Below are positions 49,485 to 58,575 of a DNA stretch of 61,545 nt, piece after piece. The position numbers and the translations under genes are program-made. Numbering within the stretch: the first letter of the stretch is position 1; each line of letters opens with the position of its first letter. Origin of the DNA: a virus; IMG/VR virus record IMGVR_UViG_3300009514_000363, positions 1 through 61,545 of that record; one strand, given 5' to 3'. The notes beneath the pieces were generated by a model that made no database searches, was not told the DNA's origin, and saw nothing but the letters and a program-made list of their open reading frames with translations.

Positions 49485-49509
49485 CAGGCAAATCCACCTG
49501 TCGTATAAT
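49481..49509 (+). promoter_or_regulatory. Sigma70 promoter (consensus) for DNA polymerase
   Basis: TTGACA (49481-49486), a 17-nt spacer, TATAAT (49504-49509). It overlaps the stop codon of the endonuclease gene. Confidence 0.85.
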
Positions 49510-49536
49510 AGCAAAAAATAATAATGAGGAAAATTA

Positions 49537-52176
49537 ATGGGATATATCAACGCCATAAAAAGAAATAACGATATTCTCGTATGGGAAAGAAATGATGGCA
49601 AGCGCGAAATAGCGAATTACAGAGCACCTTATTACTTTTACACAAAATCCAAAAATGGCACATATATTAGCATGTATGGCGATAAATTAGAACGCCATGA
49701 TTTTGCAACAGGTAAAGAATTTAATGAAGCGAGAGCTGGATATGCCGGAATGGGTGTCAAGATGTTTGAATCTGACATTCCACCAGAATTGAAGTTACTA
49801 TCCGAAAAATACTACAATAAACCAGCGCCTGCTCTTCACGTAACCTTTTTCGATATTGAAGTTGACTACGATAAAGAACGGGGATTCTCATCCATCGAAG
49901 ATCCCTATGCACCGATAAATTCTATCGCACTGTATAATAATTGGCAGAATAGGATGTTGGTAATTGCTGTTCCACCCGAAGATTATGACGGACCATTAGA
50001 CGAAGAAACCATCTTAAAGGAAATGCACGATATCGCTGCGTTGCCTGATGATTGTCGGATTGAAGTAAAATTATTTGAAAATGAACACGATATGCTGGAA
50101 TATTTTTTAGAAGAAATCCAAGACAGTGATGTTCTTTCTGGTTGGAACAGCGACTATTTTGACATTCCATATTTAGGTAAACGATTGAAATTAATGGGGA
50201 AACGATATCTTGGCCAATTATCATTTCCAGAAGGGAACCCACCCAAATTTCGCGAAGAAGAAACACAATACAGATTACAATGGGTATTAGATCTGTCAGG
50301 CAGAATTAGTGCTGATTACTTGCTTATTTTCAAAAAATATGAGGTGGTTGAAAGACCAAGTTACCGATTAGAATCAATTGCGGATGAAATCCTTATAAAC
50401 CCAAAAACTAAAGAACCCATTTTGCCAAAATTAGAATATGAAGGTTCGTTAGCCAGCCTATACAGAAATAACTTTATTTGGTTCATTCGATACAATCTCC
50501 GTGATACCGAAGTCTTGAAAGGATTCGAAGACCGTTTAGGATATGTGGAACTTGCGAATCAAATGTACCATCTATCCACTGGACTATTTAAACATGTTAC
50601 AGGAACTCTAAAACTGTCTGAACTTGCCACAATCAACTACTGTCACTATGAACTGGATGGTATGATTGTTAATGATGTCCATGTTCCAGATTCTGCTGAA
50701 AAGGCCAAAGGCGCTTTTGTGTTACTTCCACAAGTGGGGGAACATGACTGGATTGGGGCAATTGATATCAATTCGCTGTACCCGTCAGCCATCCGTTCAA
50801 ATAATATTAGCCCAGAGACCATTGTTGGTCAATTTGTTGAAAATGAACGAGCATTTGAAGAAATCAAAAATCGTTCCTTTAGACAATTAACCCTTGAAAT
50901 GGACAGTGGGGAAAGGTTGACTGCTGGAGCAGACGAGTGGCGTGAAGCACTATTGAATAAGAACTGGTCAATTTCTGGTTATGGAACGGTATTTTCCCAA
51001 GAAAAAGAAGGGATTATGCCATCTATCCTCAAATATTGGTATTCGACCAGAAAGAAATATCAAAAGTTAATGATAGAAGCAAAGGAAAGCGGAGATCAAA
51101 CAAAGGCAACATATTATGATAAATTACAGTATGTTTACAAGATTAAACTGAATAGTTATTATGGTTCATTGTTGAATGCCTATTTCAGGTTCTACGATAA
51201 ACGTCTTGGTGAAAGCACTACGGCCACAAGCCGTGCGATTCTTCTACACCAATGTGCAAAAGTGGCTGAACTTCTTGACGGTAAATATGCACCTACTGAT
51301 AGATTAGAACATGATAAACAAGGTAAGCCACATATTGGATATTCTGATAAATGGTCAGTGATATATGGTGATACCGATTCAACGTATTTTAAAACTCATG
51401 CTTCAAGCGAAGAAGATGCTGTTGCAATTGCTGATGCTGTTGGTGAACAAACCAGTGCATCCTTCCCTGAGTTCATGCGCGAAACATTCTTGTGTGGTGA
51501 AGGCTTCGATGATATCATTAAGACAGGTCGTGAAATCGTTTCTGACAAAGGTATCTTTGTTGATAAGAAACGTTACTTCTTACACATTGTCGATAATGAA
51601 GGATTCAAATGTGACAAGATTAAAGTCATGGGATTGGATACTAAAAAGACCACACTACCAAAAGAAGTATCAAAAGAACTGAATAGTTTCGTTGAACGAT
51701 ACCTGAAAGGTGAAGATTGGGATACTATTGCAACTGAAATTGTTGATTATAAAGATACGCTTTATAACACAAAAAATGTTATGTTTATTGGGTTACCAAA
51801 AGGTGTACAAAATGTAGAATCCTATACCCGCGAATATAAAAATGACAATAAGACACGTCTTCCAGGTCATGTGGCTGCCAGCATTTTTTATAATATGTGT
51901 CGTAAAGAATATGATGATAAAGAAAGCTTGGAAATCAAATCAGGAATGAAAATAAAGGTATTCTATCTGAATAAAACATATGGAAGATTTAAAAGTATCG
52001 CTATACCCGTTGATATTGAAAGGGTTCCTGAATGGTTTTTACAAGACTTTATTATTAACAGAGATATGCATATTGAGCGGCTTATAGACAATCCTATGAA
52101 TAATATCATCAAAGCAATTGGTAAAGAAACACCATCAAAACAAAGCTTATTAACGGATTCGTTGTTGGACTTTTAA
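49537..52176 (+). CDS. 43: B-family DNA polymerase (gp43)
   Basis: An 879-residue replicative polymerase; T4 gp43 is 898. Exonuclease motifs: HVTFFDIEVDYD (about 100-111), DVLSGWNSDYFDIPYLGKR (about 195-213) and IRYNLRDTEVL (about 321-331). Polymerase motifs: A IGAIDINSLYPSAIRSNNI (about 406-424), B KIKLNSYYGSLLNAY, C SVIYGDTDSTYF (about 606-617). The C-terminus ends SLLTDSLLDF, which fits the phage clamp-binding peptide of T4/RB69 polymerase (a -SLFDMFDF-type tail). The clamp gene lies 0.5 kb downstream. Confidence 0.97.
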   Translation: MGYINAIKRNNDILVWERNDGKREIANYRAPYYFYTKSKNGTYISMYGDKLERHDFATGKEFNEARAGYAGMGVKMFESDIPPELKLLSEKYYNKPAPALHVTFFDIEVDYDKERGFSSIEDPYAPINSIALYNNWQNRMLVIAVPPEDYDGPLDEETILKEMHDIAALPDDCRIEVKLFENEHDMLEYFLEEIQDSDVLSGWNSDYFDIPYLGKRLKLMGKRYLGQLSFPEGNPPKFREEETQYRLQWVLDLSGRISADYLLIFKKYEVVERPSYRLESIADEILINPKTKEPILPKLEYEGSLASLYRNNFIWFIRYNLRDTEVLKGFEDRLGYVELANQMYHLSTGLFKHVTGTLKLSELATINYCHYELDGMIVNDVHVPDSAEKAKGAFVLLPQVGEHDWIGAIDINSLYPSAIRSNNISPETIVGQFVENERAFEEIKNRSFRQLTLEMDSGERLTAGADEWREALLNKNWSISGYGTVFSQEKEGIMPSILKYWYSTRKKYQKLMIEAKESGDQTKATYYDKLQYVYKIKLNSYYGSLLNAYFRFYDKRLGESTTATSRAILLHQCAKVAELLDGKYAPTDRLEHDKQGKPHIGYSDKWSVIYGDTDSTYFKTHASSEEDAVAIADAVGEQTSASFPEFMRETFLCGEGFDDIIKTGREIVSDKGIFVDKKRYFLHIVDNEGFKCDKIKVMGLDTKKTTLPKEVSKELNSFVERYLKGEDWDTIATEIVDYKDTLYNTKNVMFIGLPKGVQNVESYTREYKNDNKTRLPGHVAASIFYNMCRKEYDDKESLEIKSGMKIKVFYLNKTYGRFKSIAIPVDIERVPEWFLQDFIINRDMHIERLIDNPMNNIIKAIGKETPSKQSLLTDSLLDF

Positions 52177-52177
52177 T

Positions 52178-52594
52178 ATGAAAAAACTTTTTACATCGAA
52201 TTATGCAAGACATGGTAATAATCCAAATGCTATTGCCATAAGCTTAATTGTTCCAGAATGGTATGAAGGCAAACGTCTTGAATATCTAGCACCAAGAAGC
52301 GACATGGTTGGGAAGATAAAAAAAGGTTCAGAAAATTATAATCAGCGGAAATATACAAGGGAATACATTGATTTACTTAAAGCGCGGAACGTGCAGCCAC
52401 AGAAACTGGTAGATTCTTTACCAGATGGTGCGATACTTTTATGTTACGAATCGCCAGGTGATTTTTGTCACAGAAGACTTCTTGCAGATTGGATTGAATG
52501 TCGTACAGGTGTCATGATTCCTGAATGGAAGAATGAAAAAGAAACTGAAGTGGAAAACCAGAACAAAGTTGTTGACAGCATACTTGACTTTTAG
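52178..52594 (+). CDS. DUF488 family protein with clamp-binding-like C-terminus
   Basis: A 138-residue protein with the DUF488 layout: TSNYARHGNNPNAI at the start, then APRSDMVG, YTREYIDLLKAR and the conserved LLCYESPGDFCHRRLLADWI (about 88-107). The final VVDSILDF nearly repeats the polymerase end (TDSLLDF), so it may also bind the sliding clamp. The gene is 2 nt after DNA polymerase, and the clamp gene follows. It ends in TAG, one of only two such stops in the window. Function of DUF488 is unknown. Confidence 0.7.
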   Translation: MKKLFTSNYARHGNNPNAIAISLIVPEWYEGKRLEYLAPRSDMVGKIKKGSENYNQRKYTREYIDLLKARNVQPQKLVDSLPDGAILLCYESPGDFCHRRLLADWIECRTGVMIPEWKNEKETEVENQNKVVDSILDF

Positions 52595-52600
52595 TATACT
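52572..52600 (+). promoter_or_regulatory. Sigma70 promoter for the sliding clamp gene
   Basis: TTGACA (52572-52577), a 17-nt spacer, TATACT (52595-52600). It overlaps the 3' end and the TAG stop of the DUF488 gene. Confidence 0.8.
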
Positions 52601-52640
52601 GCGGAATGCAATATAAAATAACAATAATAGGATAATAAAA

Positions 52641-53342
52641 ATGAAACTTACACAAGATCTCATTGATTTCATAGAAACCGTAGTAAAAACGGGACAAAGC
52701 GTTAACATTGATAATGTTATCATTGAACCAGACATGGTTAGAGCTATTGACGATGCACGTACTGTAGTTCTGTATCAAGATTCAGATGTACCCGAAATGC
52801 CATTTGGTTCTATTGGGTTAAATCGTATCAGCGTATTCTTATCGCGCCTTGAAATTGCAAAAACACAAGACAACTTCACACTTGATGTAGTCGTTAATGA
52901 TGGTGAAGAATATGCGCGTTCTATCGCAATGAAAGGCACCGGATTAAAGGTCGATTATCGTTGCGCAAATCCTACAACTATTCAAGCTCCACGTCAGATC
53001 AATGATAATCTAGTATATCGCATTCAGTTAAATGCAGAAGCTGTTAGCTTACTTCAAAAAGGCCAAGTTGCTATGGGTTCAGAAACGGTAACTATTGTGA
53101 ACGACGACGGCGTTTCTTTCGAATTAACTGACGTAAATAGTGATGCATTCAAACATACATTTGCGCCAGATGTTGAATTATTAGACGAAGATGCGCCGGC
53201 CAGCTTCACACATCGTTACCCTGCCAAAACTTTACTTGCATTATTCAAACAGAATCCAGATGGTCATTTCGATATTGGTGAAAAGGGCATTCTTAATATT
53301 ACTGTTAACGGACTTGACATTTACGTATTACCACAGGTATAA
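52641..53342 (+). CDS. 45: Sliding clamp (gp45-like)
   Basis: A 233-residue protein; T4 gp45 is 228. It has the two-domain DNA-clamp pattern, starting MKLTQDLIDFIETVVKTGQS, with the central RIQLNAEAVSLLQKGQVAMGSETVTI and the C-terminal TLLALFKQNPDGHFDIGEKGILNITVNGLDIYVLP, which closes like T4 gp45. As the processivity factor of gp43 it also recruits the late sigma factor in T4 transcription. Located next to gene 43 and expressed from its own promoter. Confidence 0.85.
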   Translation: MKLTQDLIDFIETVVKTGQSVNIDNVIIEPDMVRAIDDARTVVLYQDSDVPEMPFGSIGLNRISVFLSRLEIAKTQDNFTLDVVVNDGEEYARSIAMKGTGLKVDYRCANPTTIQAPRQINDNLVYRIQLNAEAVSLLQKGQVAMGSETVTIVNDDGVSFELTDVNSDAFKHTFAPDVELLDEDAPASFTHRYPAKTLLALFKQNPDGHFDIGEKGILNITVNGLDIYVLPQV

Positions 53343-53346
53343 GTAC

Positions 53347-53565
53347 GTGTCTGCTGTAATGCGAACCGTTGAGCGCCTTATGGGTAAGGATTGGCACGTT
53401 TGCCAAATGTCAGAGTTAAATAAAGGTGATATTTTTAGGTTACGTGAACCGACTGGGGAACTAGTAGGTGAACAAAACTGGATCGCAGCCAGCGAACCAC
53501 AAATAACAGTTGAAAATGACAAACCTATATGGGGCATTGTAGCTAAAGGAGAAGACGATGACTGA
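53347..53565 (+). CDS. Small hypothetical protein
   Basis: A 72-residue protein. The GTG start at 53347 (AGGT 8 nt upstream) or the ATG at 53359 is likely; the open frame reaches further upstream but overlaps the clamp gene. It has a beta-rich core, DIFRLREPTGELVGEQNW, ending in WGIVAKGEDDD. It overlaps the next gene by 8 nt. Unknown role in the replication block. Confidence 0.45.
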   Translation: MSAVMRTVERLMGKDWHVCQMSELNKGDIFRLREPTGELVGEQNWIAASEPQITVENDKPIWGIVAKGEDDD

Positions 53566-54016
53566 TGGCGATAAACCAATAATTGATATTGAAGAACCTA
53601 CACAACAGGAAGTTGTAGAACAACCAAAGAGTTCAATACTTTCTGGTGAAGAACTTGCTGCTATTAAAGAACAATTAAAAGCACAAGTCATAGATGAATT
53701 GAAAGATGAAAGAACTCGTAAGATGGAAGAAGCAAAATTCCGCCGTGAAGAAGAAGATGCTGAACAGCAGCGCTACATCACAAAGATGAAACAATCGCCC
53801 GATCCATGGGTTGATATCATTGGTTGGGTTCGTACTGATGAAGGCGTAAAGATTGAATTAGAATGGAATGATGCATTTGTTGATTTCCTTCGCGTAGAAG
53901 GTATCAAAGGTGCAGACGATGAACAAGTTGTTCAGAAGTGGGTGACATTGCTTTTGCGTGATATGGCTGACGAAATGGAAGAACGCTATCAGAGTGATAG
54001 TGATTACGCAGGGTAA
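53558..54016 (+). CDS. Hypothetical acidic coiled-coil protein
   Basis: A 152-residue protein with an acidic N-terminus, a long charged coiled coil (about 32-78, RRKM and RREEEDAEQQRY) and a globular C-terminal half (WVDIIGWVRTDEGVKIELEWNDAFVDFLR, QVVQKWVTLLLRDMAD). No family known. It lies between the clamp and RNase H genes, with a 14-nt gap to the latter. Confidence 0.5.
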   Translation: MTDGDKPIIDIEEPTQQEVVEQPKSSILSGEELAAIKEQLKAQVIDELKDERTRKMEEAKFRREEEDAEQQRYITKMKQSPDPWVDIIGWVRTDEGVKIELEWNDAFVDFLRVEGIKGADDEQVVQKWVTLLLRDMADEMEERYQSDSDYAG

Positions 54017-54029
54017 AAAGAATAATAAT

Positions 54030-54941
54030 ATGAAATACTTAGTCTTAGATATAAGCAACCTTTTATATCGTTCCTTTTATGCGAATAAAAGCGAAGATGA
54101 TATAACAATAGCGGGTTTGGCACATCATCAAGCTCTTCTTACCTTAAACAAATATTATAGGGCACATAAACCAGATAAAGTTATAATGTGTTTTGATCGT
54201 TATACATGGCGAAAAGAATACACGAAATCTGATGAATGTGTTTCTGGCAAGTTATACAAGGGCAATCGTCGCCAAGATATGACAGCAAAAGAACGCGAAA
54301 AATATGAATTATTCTTGAGTCATTTGAAAGAATTTGAAGAATTGATGAAAGTACATACGAGCGTTGTATGTCTTGCTGCGGATGGTTTAGAAGCAGATGA
54401 TTTGGCAGCAGGATTTGTTCAAATGCATTCAGGTAAAGGTAATGAAATCGTTGTTATTAGCACCGATAAAGACTACATCCAACTTCTCGGCTTTCCGAAC
54501 ACCCAACTTATCAACCCGGCGGATGACAAACCGCGCTCTCTTAATGAGTGGAACGGTGATGTGGAATTATTCATGTTTGAAAAATGTATTCGTGGTGATG
54601 CAGGAGATAATGTTCAATCTGCTTATCCGCGCGTCAGAAAAACAAGAATTTTAAAAGCTTGGAAAGATCCACTAGAACGTGTCAATATGATGCACGAAAC
54701 ATGGACTAATCACGAAGGCAAAGAAATGATGGTTAAGAGTGTTTTCAAAGAAAATGAAATGTTAATGGATCTCAGAAAACAACCAGAAAAATGGCGCAAT
54801 ATAATGGAAAAAACCATTTCCGAAGAAATGGAAAACCCAGGTCAGTATTCATATTTTCATTTTATGAGATTCTTAGGAAAATACAAAATGGAGAAATTGG
54901 CAGCTCAAGCCGAACAATTTGCCCATATGTTAAGCAGGTAA
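54030..54941 (+). CDS. rnh: RNase H-like 5'-3' exonuclease (FEN family, T4 Rnh-like)
   Basis: A 303-residue nuclease from the ATG at 54030 (MKYLVLDISNLLYRSFY); T4 Rnh is 305. FEN features are the N-terminal D (YLVLDISN), MCFDRYTWRKEY, YKGNRR, GLEADDLAAGF, VVISTDKDYIQLL and the CIRGDAGDN helix-3-turn region that binds duplex DNA. It removes RNA primers and short flaps from the lagging strand. Last gene of the replication run and convergent with a membrane gene at the shared stop region. Confidence 0.88.
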   Translation: MKYLVLDISNLLYRSFYANKSEDDITIAGLAHHQALLTLNKYYRAHKPDKVIMCFDRYTWRKEYTKSDECVSGKLYKGNRRQDMTAKEREKYELFLSHLKEFEELMKVHTSVVCLAADGLEADDLAAGFVQMHSGKGNEIVVISTDKDYIQLLGFPNTQLINPADDKPRSLNEWNGDVELFMFEKCIRGDAGDNVQSAYPRVRKTRILKAWKDPLERVNMMHETWTNHEGKEMMVKSVFKENEMLMDLRKQPEKWRNIMEKTISEEMENPGQYSYFHFMRFLGKYKMEKLAAQAEQFAHMLSR

Positions 54942-55292
54942 TTATTCTCCTGTTTCGCCATCCTTTGATTTTTCTTCGGGTTTCTTCTTCCAAAAAGTAA
55001 AGCCATTCCACTTCTTACCAGTAGAAGTATATAGTCCAAATACTGCAGCTGAAATACCCACAACTGCCGTAACTAATGCGGCATGTTGGGTTGTTGGAGC
55101 CTGGGCGATGCAGTCTAATGCGTTTGATGAAACACATTTTTCAATGACATATGGCGCTAAATCCATATACCAGTTAACAATCTTATATAACATATAACAA
55201 TATAGTGCCACCAAAGCACGGGGAACGACACGCCATGCATCCAATCCTTCCGCCATTGACAGGTGAATTTGTCTAAATTTATCAATATCCAT
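54942..55292 (-). CDS. Two-helix membrane protein, holin candidate
   Basis: A 116-residue protein. The N-terminal part (MDIDKFRQIHLSMAEGLDAWRVVPRALVAL) leads to a membrane segment (about 28-46, LVALYCYMLYKIVNWYMDL) and, after a Cys-containing loop, a second (about 70-88, AALVTAVVGISAAVFGLY), then a charged tail. Two helices with a basic/acidic tail is a common holin layout. The gene shares a palindromic late promoter with the divergent PAAR gene, which fits lysis timing. Function inferred. Confidence 0.55.
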   Translation of the reverse strand: MDIDKFRQIHLSMAEGLDAWRVVPRALVALYCYMLYKIVNWYMDLAPYVIEKCVSSNALDCIAQAPTTQHAALVTAVVGISAAVFGLYTSTGKKWNGFTFWKKKPEEKSKDGETGE

Positions 55293-55313
55293 AGCTACGC
55301 TCCTTGTAATCTA

Positions 55314-55327
55314 TATAAATATTTATA
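55314..55327. promoter_or_regulatory. Palindromic bidirectional T4-type late promoter
   Basis: TATAAATATTTATA, a 14-bp perfect palindrome containing a full TATAAATA on each strand. It lies 22 nt before the holin-like gene (minus) and 26 nt before the PAAR gene (plus). Confidence 0.65.
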
Positions 55328-55352
55328 CAGATTAGGTTAAAAATAGGAAAAT

Positions 55353-55646
55353 ATGATGGGTGACGTAGCAGCAAGAATTGGAGATCCAATTGATTGTGGG
55401 GATGTTATAGCACAAGGAAGTGGTAATGTATTCGTCAACAATATACCCGTATCTCGTTTGGGAGATAATACAGCTGGTCATTGTTTTCCTGCTGTTCCTC
55501 TTATACCCCCGGTTGCAACAACAGTAATGGCAAATGGTATTCCTATTGCACATATTGGTACTGGAATACCTACCCATTGTTGTGGTATTCCTTGCCATGC
55601 GGGTTCTGTTGCTGCAGGATCACCAGATGTTTTTGTTGAAGCTTAA
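55353..55646 (+). CDS. PAAR-repeat tail spike tip protein
   Basis: A 97-residue PAAR protein, which sharpens the tail spike tip and often binds an iron through His/Cys residues. The pattern ARIGDPIDCGDVIAQGSGNVFVNNIPVSRLGDNTAGH, ANGIPIAHIG, PTHCCG and CHAGSVAAGSPDVFV shows the PAAR motif repeats. The second ATG (55356) has better spacing to AGGAAAA and may be the true start. Divergent from a holin-like gene. Confidence 0.88.
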   Translation: MMGDVAARIGDPIDCGDVIAQGSGNVFVNNIPVSRLGDNTAGHCFPAVPLIPPVATTVMANGIPIAHIGTGIPTHCCGIPCHAGSVAAGSPDVFVEA

Positions 55647-55657
55647 AGGTTAGTGTT

Positions 55658-56455
55658 ATGGCTAGTTGTCTACCAAAATTTCACAAAGCAATCTGCGATG
55701 AATTTACACCAGATTTCATCCCAAGCGGTACAGATTGTATAATGCCAGGTTATGATATTTTTCGTGCATACACATTTGCAGGTGGCACATTTTTTAGGGC
55801 TATTGAGCTTGGTGCATCTGGTGAAACTATACAAGTTAAATGTGAATGGCTTACAAGCACGGGTGTAGTAACTACAAATGAACTTTCATGCAAGTCAGTT
55901 AGACTTACAGTTAGTAAAGTTGGTTATCCTACCGAAGTATATAATACTCCACAAGAAATTGACAATGCTGCTTCGCCGACAACATGGTTACCATTATCGG
56001 ATGGTGGAATAAGTGATTTGCGCAATCAAATAAATATTAATAGTAATTTAATCACTATGCCACCTCAACATTTTCGGGCGAATTGGGGAACTGGATCGGG
56101 TTCGCCGCCTTTATTTGACGATAACCATATAGGGTATTTTACATCATCATTAAGTGATGCGGGTGATGATGCACCATCTGGGCCAGCAGGAATTCGTACA
56201 GGCCCAACGTATAGTTTATTTCTCAAAAGAATTTCTGAAACTAAAGATGATCCAAGTCTTCAACCAGACAGCAGAGGTGAAGAACCCATAGTAGGAACAA
56301 AAGCAGCAGATGGTATAGATGCAGGTTATGAATCAGAAGTCATGATAGTTTCCGCATGGGATGGAACACGATGGATTGGCTTTGACCAACATGGAAGTCC
56401 TATTCAGCCGTCTTGTTACGATCCAAACGACATACCACATGGATTATGTACTTGA
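55658..56455 (+). CDS. Hypothetical virion protein, downstream of PAAR
   Basis: A 265-residue protein with beta-rich segments (YDIFRAYTFAGGTFFRAIELG, IQVKCEWLTSTGVVTTNELSCKSVRLTV) and several GSP/ASP tripeptides (GSGSPPLF, QHGSPIQP). Many Cys residues are present. It lies 11 nt after PAAR and is probably a baseplate or tail component. No family recognised. Confidence 0.5.
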   Translation: MASCLPKFHKAICDEFTPDFIPSGTDCIMPGYDIFRAYTFAGGTFFRAIELGASGETIQVKCEWLTSTGVVTTNELSCKSVRLTVSKVGYPTEVYNTPQEIDNAASPTTWLPLSDGGISDLRNQININSNLITMPPQHFRANWGTGSGSPPLFDDNHIGYFTSSLSDAGDDAPSGPAGIRTGPTYSLFLKRISETKDDPSLQPDSRGEEPIVGTKAADGIDAGYESEVMIVSAWDGTRWIGFDQHGSPIQPSCYDPNDIPHGLCT

Positions 56456-56529
56456 TTGGTAACTCTCCAAATTTTAATGGTAAATAATAGTAGAATTTTT
56501 GTTTACACATGGATTAAGGAGATTATATA

Positions 56530-57009
56530 ATGGCTATAACAAAAAGAAAAGGTAACTTTCCACACGTATCGTGGATTGATTTAAAAGGAAATGGTGTATT
56601 AACTGAATGTGCCATTTTAAAGGAAGATGGATTTGGGAATACCTATTATATCGAAATTCCAAAACTTGATGCAATTGATAAGAATCGCTTAGCACGAATC
56701 GTAAAAAATCGTAATGCACCCAATTTTGAATTGTGGGATTTAATGAGTCAGGTAACACTTAATAATGGTATTAATGCTCTTGAGTATTTTCATCAATTAG
56801 TTAAAATCATTACCACTGATGGTGTAATCATGAATCCACGACAAGGTACTGTTGGTACTGGTGTAGTTAATACTGGTAGTGCTGCTGAAATGGCTTCTAT
56901 GAATATGAATGCACCGGTTGAAAGTGTTAAAGAAAGTGCGGAACTTACACCTGCAGAAAAACGTGCAGCTACTCTCGCAGCTAAGAAAACTGCTGCTGAA
57001 CAATCTTAG
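56530..57009 (+). CDS. Conserved phage structural-module protein
   Basis: A 159-residue protein. The N-terminal domain (MAITKRKGNFPHVSWIDLKGNGVLTEC, NTYYIEIPKLDAIDKNRLARIV, WDLMSQVTLNNGINALEYFHQLVK) is a recognisable module next to tail genes of T4-like marine phages, function unknown. The C-terminal tail is Ala/Glu-rich. The stop is TAG followed at once by TAA TAA (57007-57015), a tandem stop. Confidence 0.6.
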   Translation: MAITKRKGNFPHVSWIDLKGNGVLTECAILKEDGFGNTYYIEIPKLDAIDKNRLARIVKNRNAPNFELWDLMSQVTLNNGINALEYFHQLVKIITTDGVIMNPRQGTVGTGVVNTGSAAEMASMNMNAPVESVKESAELTPAEKRAATLAAKKTAAEQS

Positions 57010-57034
57010 TAATAAGGTACTTTGTGTAAGCAAT

Positions 57035-57061
57035 AAAAAACCCGCCGCTGGCGGGTTTTTT
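57035..57061. terminator. Bidirectional terminator
   Basis: AAAAAACCCGCC GCT GGCGGGTTTTTT. It ends the plus-strand gene at 57009 and the convergent minus-strand gene at 57080. Confidence 0.88.
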
Positions 57062-57079
57062 ATTTGTTATTGTTTAATC

Positions 57080-58267
57080 TTAAGGAACTTGTGTTCTTGC
57101 TACAGAAACAGTGAGTGTATATGTAATAGTAAGGGTTCTATTTGCAGCCTTCAAAACAGGTGAAAAGATTAAATGGGTAAGAAGTCTTTCTTGCTCACTA
57201 TCTGGATTTATTGCATTATTTTGAACACCTTTATTGGAACCATCAGATGCTGGTGTTACAATTAATCCCGGCAAATTAGCAAAAAGATCAAGAGGTGTGC
57301 CTGTACCACCAGATGCTAATTCAACCGTTGAACTGCCGCCCGATGTACCGCTTGTAAATCTTAAAAATCCATATGTTTGTAAGCCTTCAATTGACGGATA
57401 TGTTCCAAAAGTAGTATCAGTAATAGAAACTGTTGCACCACCAGGCAATGGTCCCGAAACCTGCCATGCAAGTCCAACAGCTGTTGTTGCATTATTTAAT
57501 GCTTCACATAATTCACCATATGTTGGATTATCAGAAGGTGGTGTCAAAGTAATTGTAGTTTGCGTGCCACCATCAATAGTAATTTTGAAATCATATGCTT
57601 GACCAGACAATAAAATAGTTTGATCAATTGATGTTTTATTACTAACATCAATATCTTGTACACCAGCAGAGGCTGCGGCAGGTTTCCCAGATGTATATAA
57701 TGCGATTTCATCAAAAGTAAAAGTACTATCAATGTTATTTGATGTTTGATCATTGGCTAATTGACCAGAAGGTTCGGCAGGATTAAGTACGGCGACCACC
57801 ACAACTTCTGAAGTTAAACCAAGTTCTCTACTACGTACACCCGGACCAGAAATGTGCTCAATGGACGCAGGATCGCCAGCAGGGTTTGAACCACCACCTA
57901 CACGCGTCCCTACACGCGGGCCCGCAGAGCCAGGATCTGTTCCTAATAATCCAGTATTACTATCGTCTATAATTTCTGAATATGTTTCATTATATAATCT
58001 GGATTCCCATGTTTGGGTATCTGGTGGCTGTCCATCGTTTGGAGTCTTAAATGTAATGGTGAACGCTGCATCAATTTCTGTACCACCATTACCAAATGCT
58101 AATCTATGAATGCGATAATTGTTTTCGTTGGAAAGTGCTCGTGCTATAACTCTCGCCATATTTTGAGGATGGACCGCATTATCTTTGTCTACATGAACAT
58201 TTCCAAGATCATCTTCAATCTTAATGTGTCCTTTGACTTCTAATGGCAAATTTGTTGAATACATCAA
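57080..58267 (-). CDS. Structural/baseplate protein
   Basis: A 395-residue protein starting YSTNLPLEVKGHIKIEDDLGNV, with the conserved block AVHPQNMARVIARALSNENN (about 31-50) known to me from uncharacterised virion proteins of T4-like marine phages. The rest is a beta-rich Gly/Thr/Ser domain. A CATAAATAC late-like motif lies 22 nt upstream. A baseplate or fibre-linker role is inferred. Confidence 0.6.
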   Translation of the reverse strand: MMYSTNLPLEVKGHIKIEDDLGNVHVDKDNAVHPQNMARVIARALSNENNYRIHRLAFGNGGTEIDAAFTITFKTPNDGQPPDTQTWESRLYNETYSEIIDDSNTGLLGTDPGSAGPRVGTRVGGGSNPAGDPASIEHISGPGVRSRELGLTSEVVVVAVLNPAEPSGQLANDQTSNNIDSTFTFDEIALYTSGKPAAASAGVQDIDVSNKTSIDQTILLSGQAYDFKITIDGGTQTTITLTPPSDNPTYGELCEALNNATTAVGLAWQVSGPLPGGATVSITDTTFGTYPSIEGLQTYGFLRFTSGTSGGSSTVELASGGTGTPLDLFANLPGLIVTPASDGSNKGVQNNAINPDSEQERLLTHLIFSPVLKAANRTLTITYTLTVSVARTQVP

Positions 58268-58288
58268 TTTAACTCCTGTCTATTCCCT

Positions 58289-58297
58289 GTATTTATG
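58289..58297 (-). promoter_or_regulatory. Late-promoter-like motif
   Basis: Minus-strand CATAAATAC, 22 nt before the ATG at 58267. Confidence 0.4.
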
Positions 58298-58300
58298 TGG

Positions 58301-58558
58301 TTAGTTATTATGGTTAAATGGTGGGTTTTCGGTTCTAGTCATTCGCCTGACACTGGTAGTCAGTTGTTTAATCATGTTGTTAAATGCTACAGGTTCTACT
58401 AAACATTTTCCAAGATCATAATGGCTAATGAATTCATCGTCTACGTTTGTAAATACAAAAGTGCCTTTATTTCCCATTATTTCTATATCTATCAATTCAA
58501 CATCAGTCAAGCGCAGGACGGCCGCCAGAATAATGTCCGTTGTTCTAAATGATTCCAT
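58301..58558 (-). CDS. Small hypothetical protein
   Basis: An 85-residue protein with an alpha/beta outline: MESFRTTDIILAAVLRLTDVELIDIEI, then a strand GTFVFTN, and a C-terminal basic helix (KQLTTSVRRMTRTE). Its place between two baseplate-type genes, with a late promoter motif of its own, suggests a virion assembly role. No family recognised. Confidence 0.45.
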   Translation of the reverse strand: MESFRTTDIILAAVLRLTDVELIDIEIMGNKGTFVFTNVDDEFISHYDLGKCLVEPVAFNNMIKQLTTSVRRMTRTENPPFNHNN

Positions 58559-58575
58559 TTTATTTTCCTTTTCTA

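Noticed and set aside
49537-52176. Inteins or introns in DNA polymerase
   Set aside because: All exonuclease and polymerase motifs are in one frame, with normal length and spacing, and without splicing signals.
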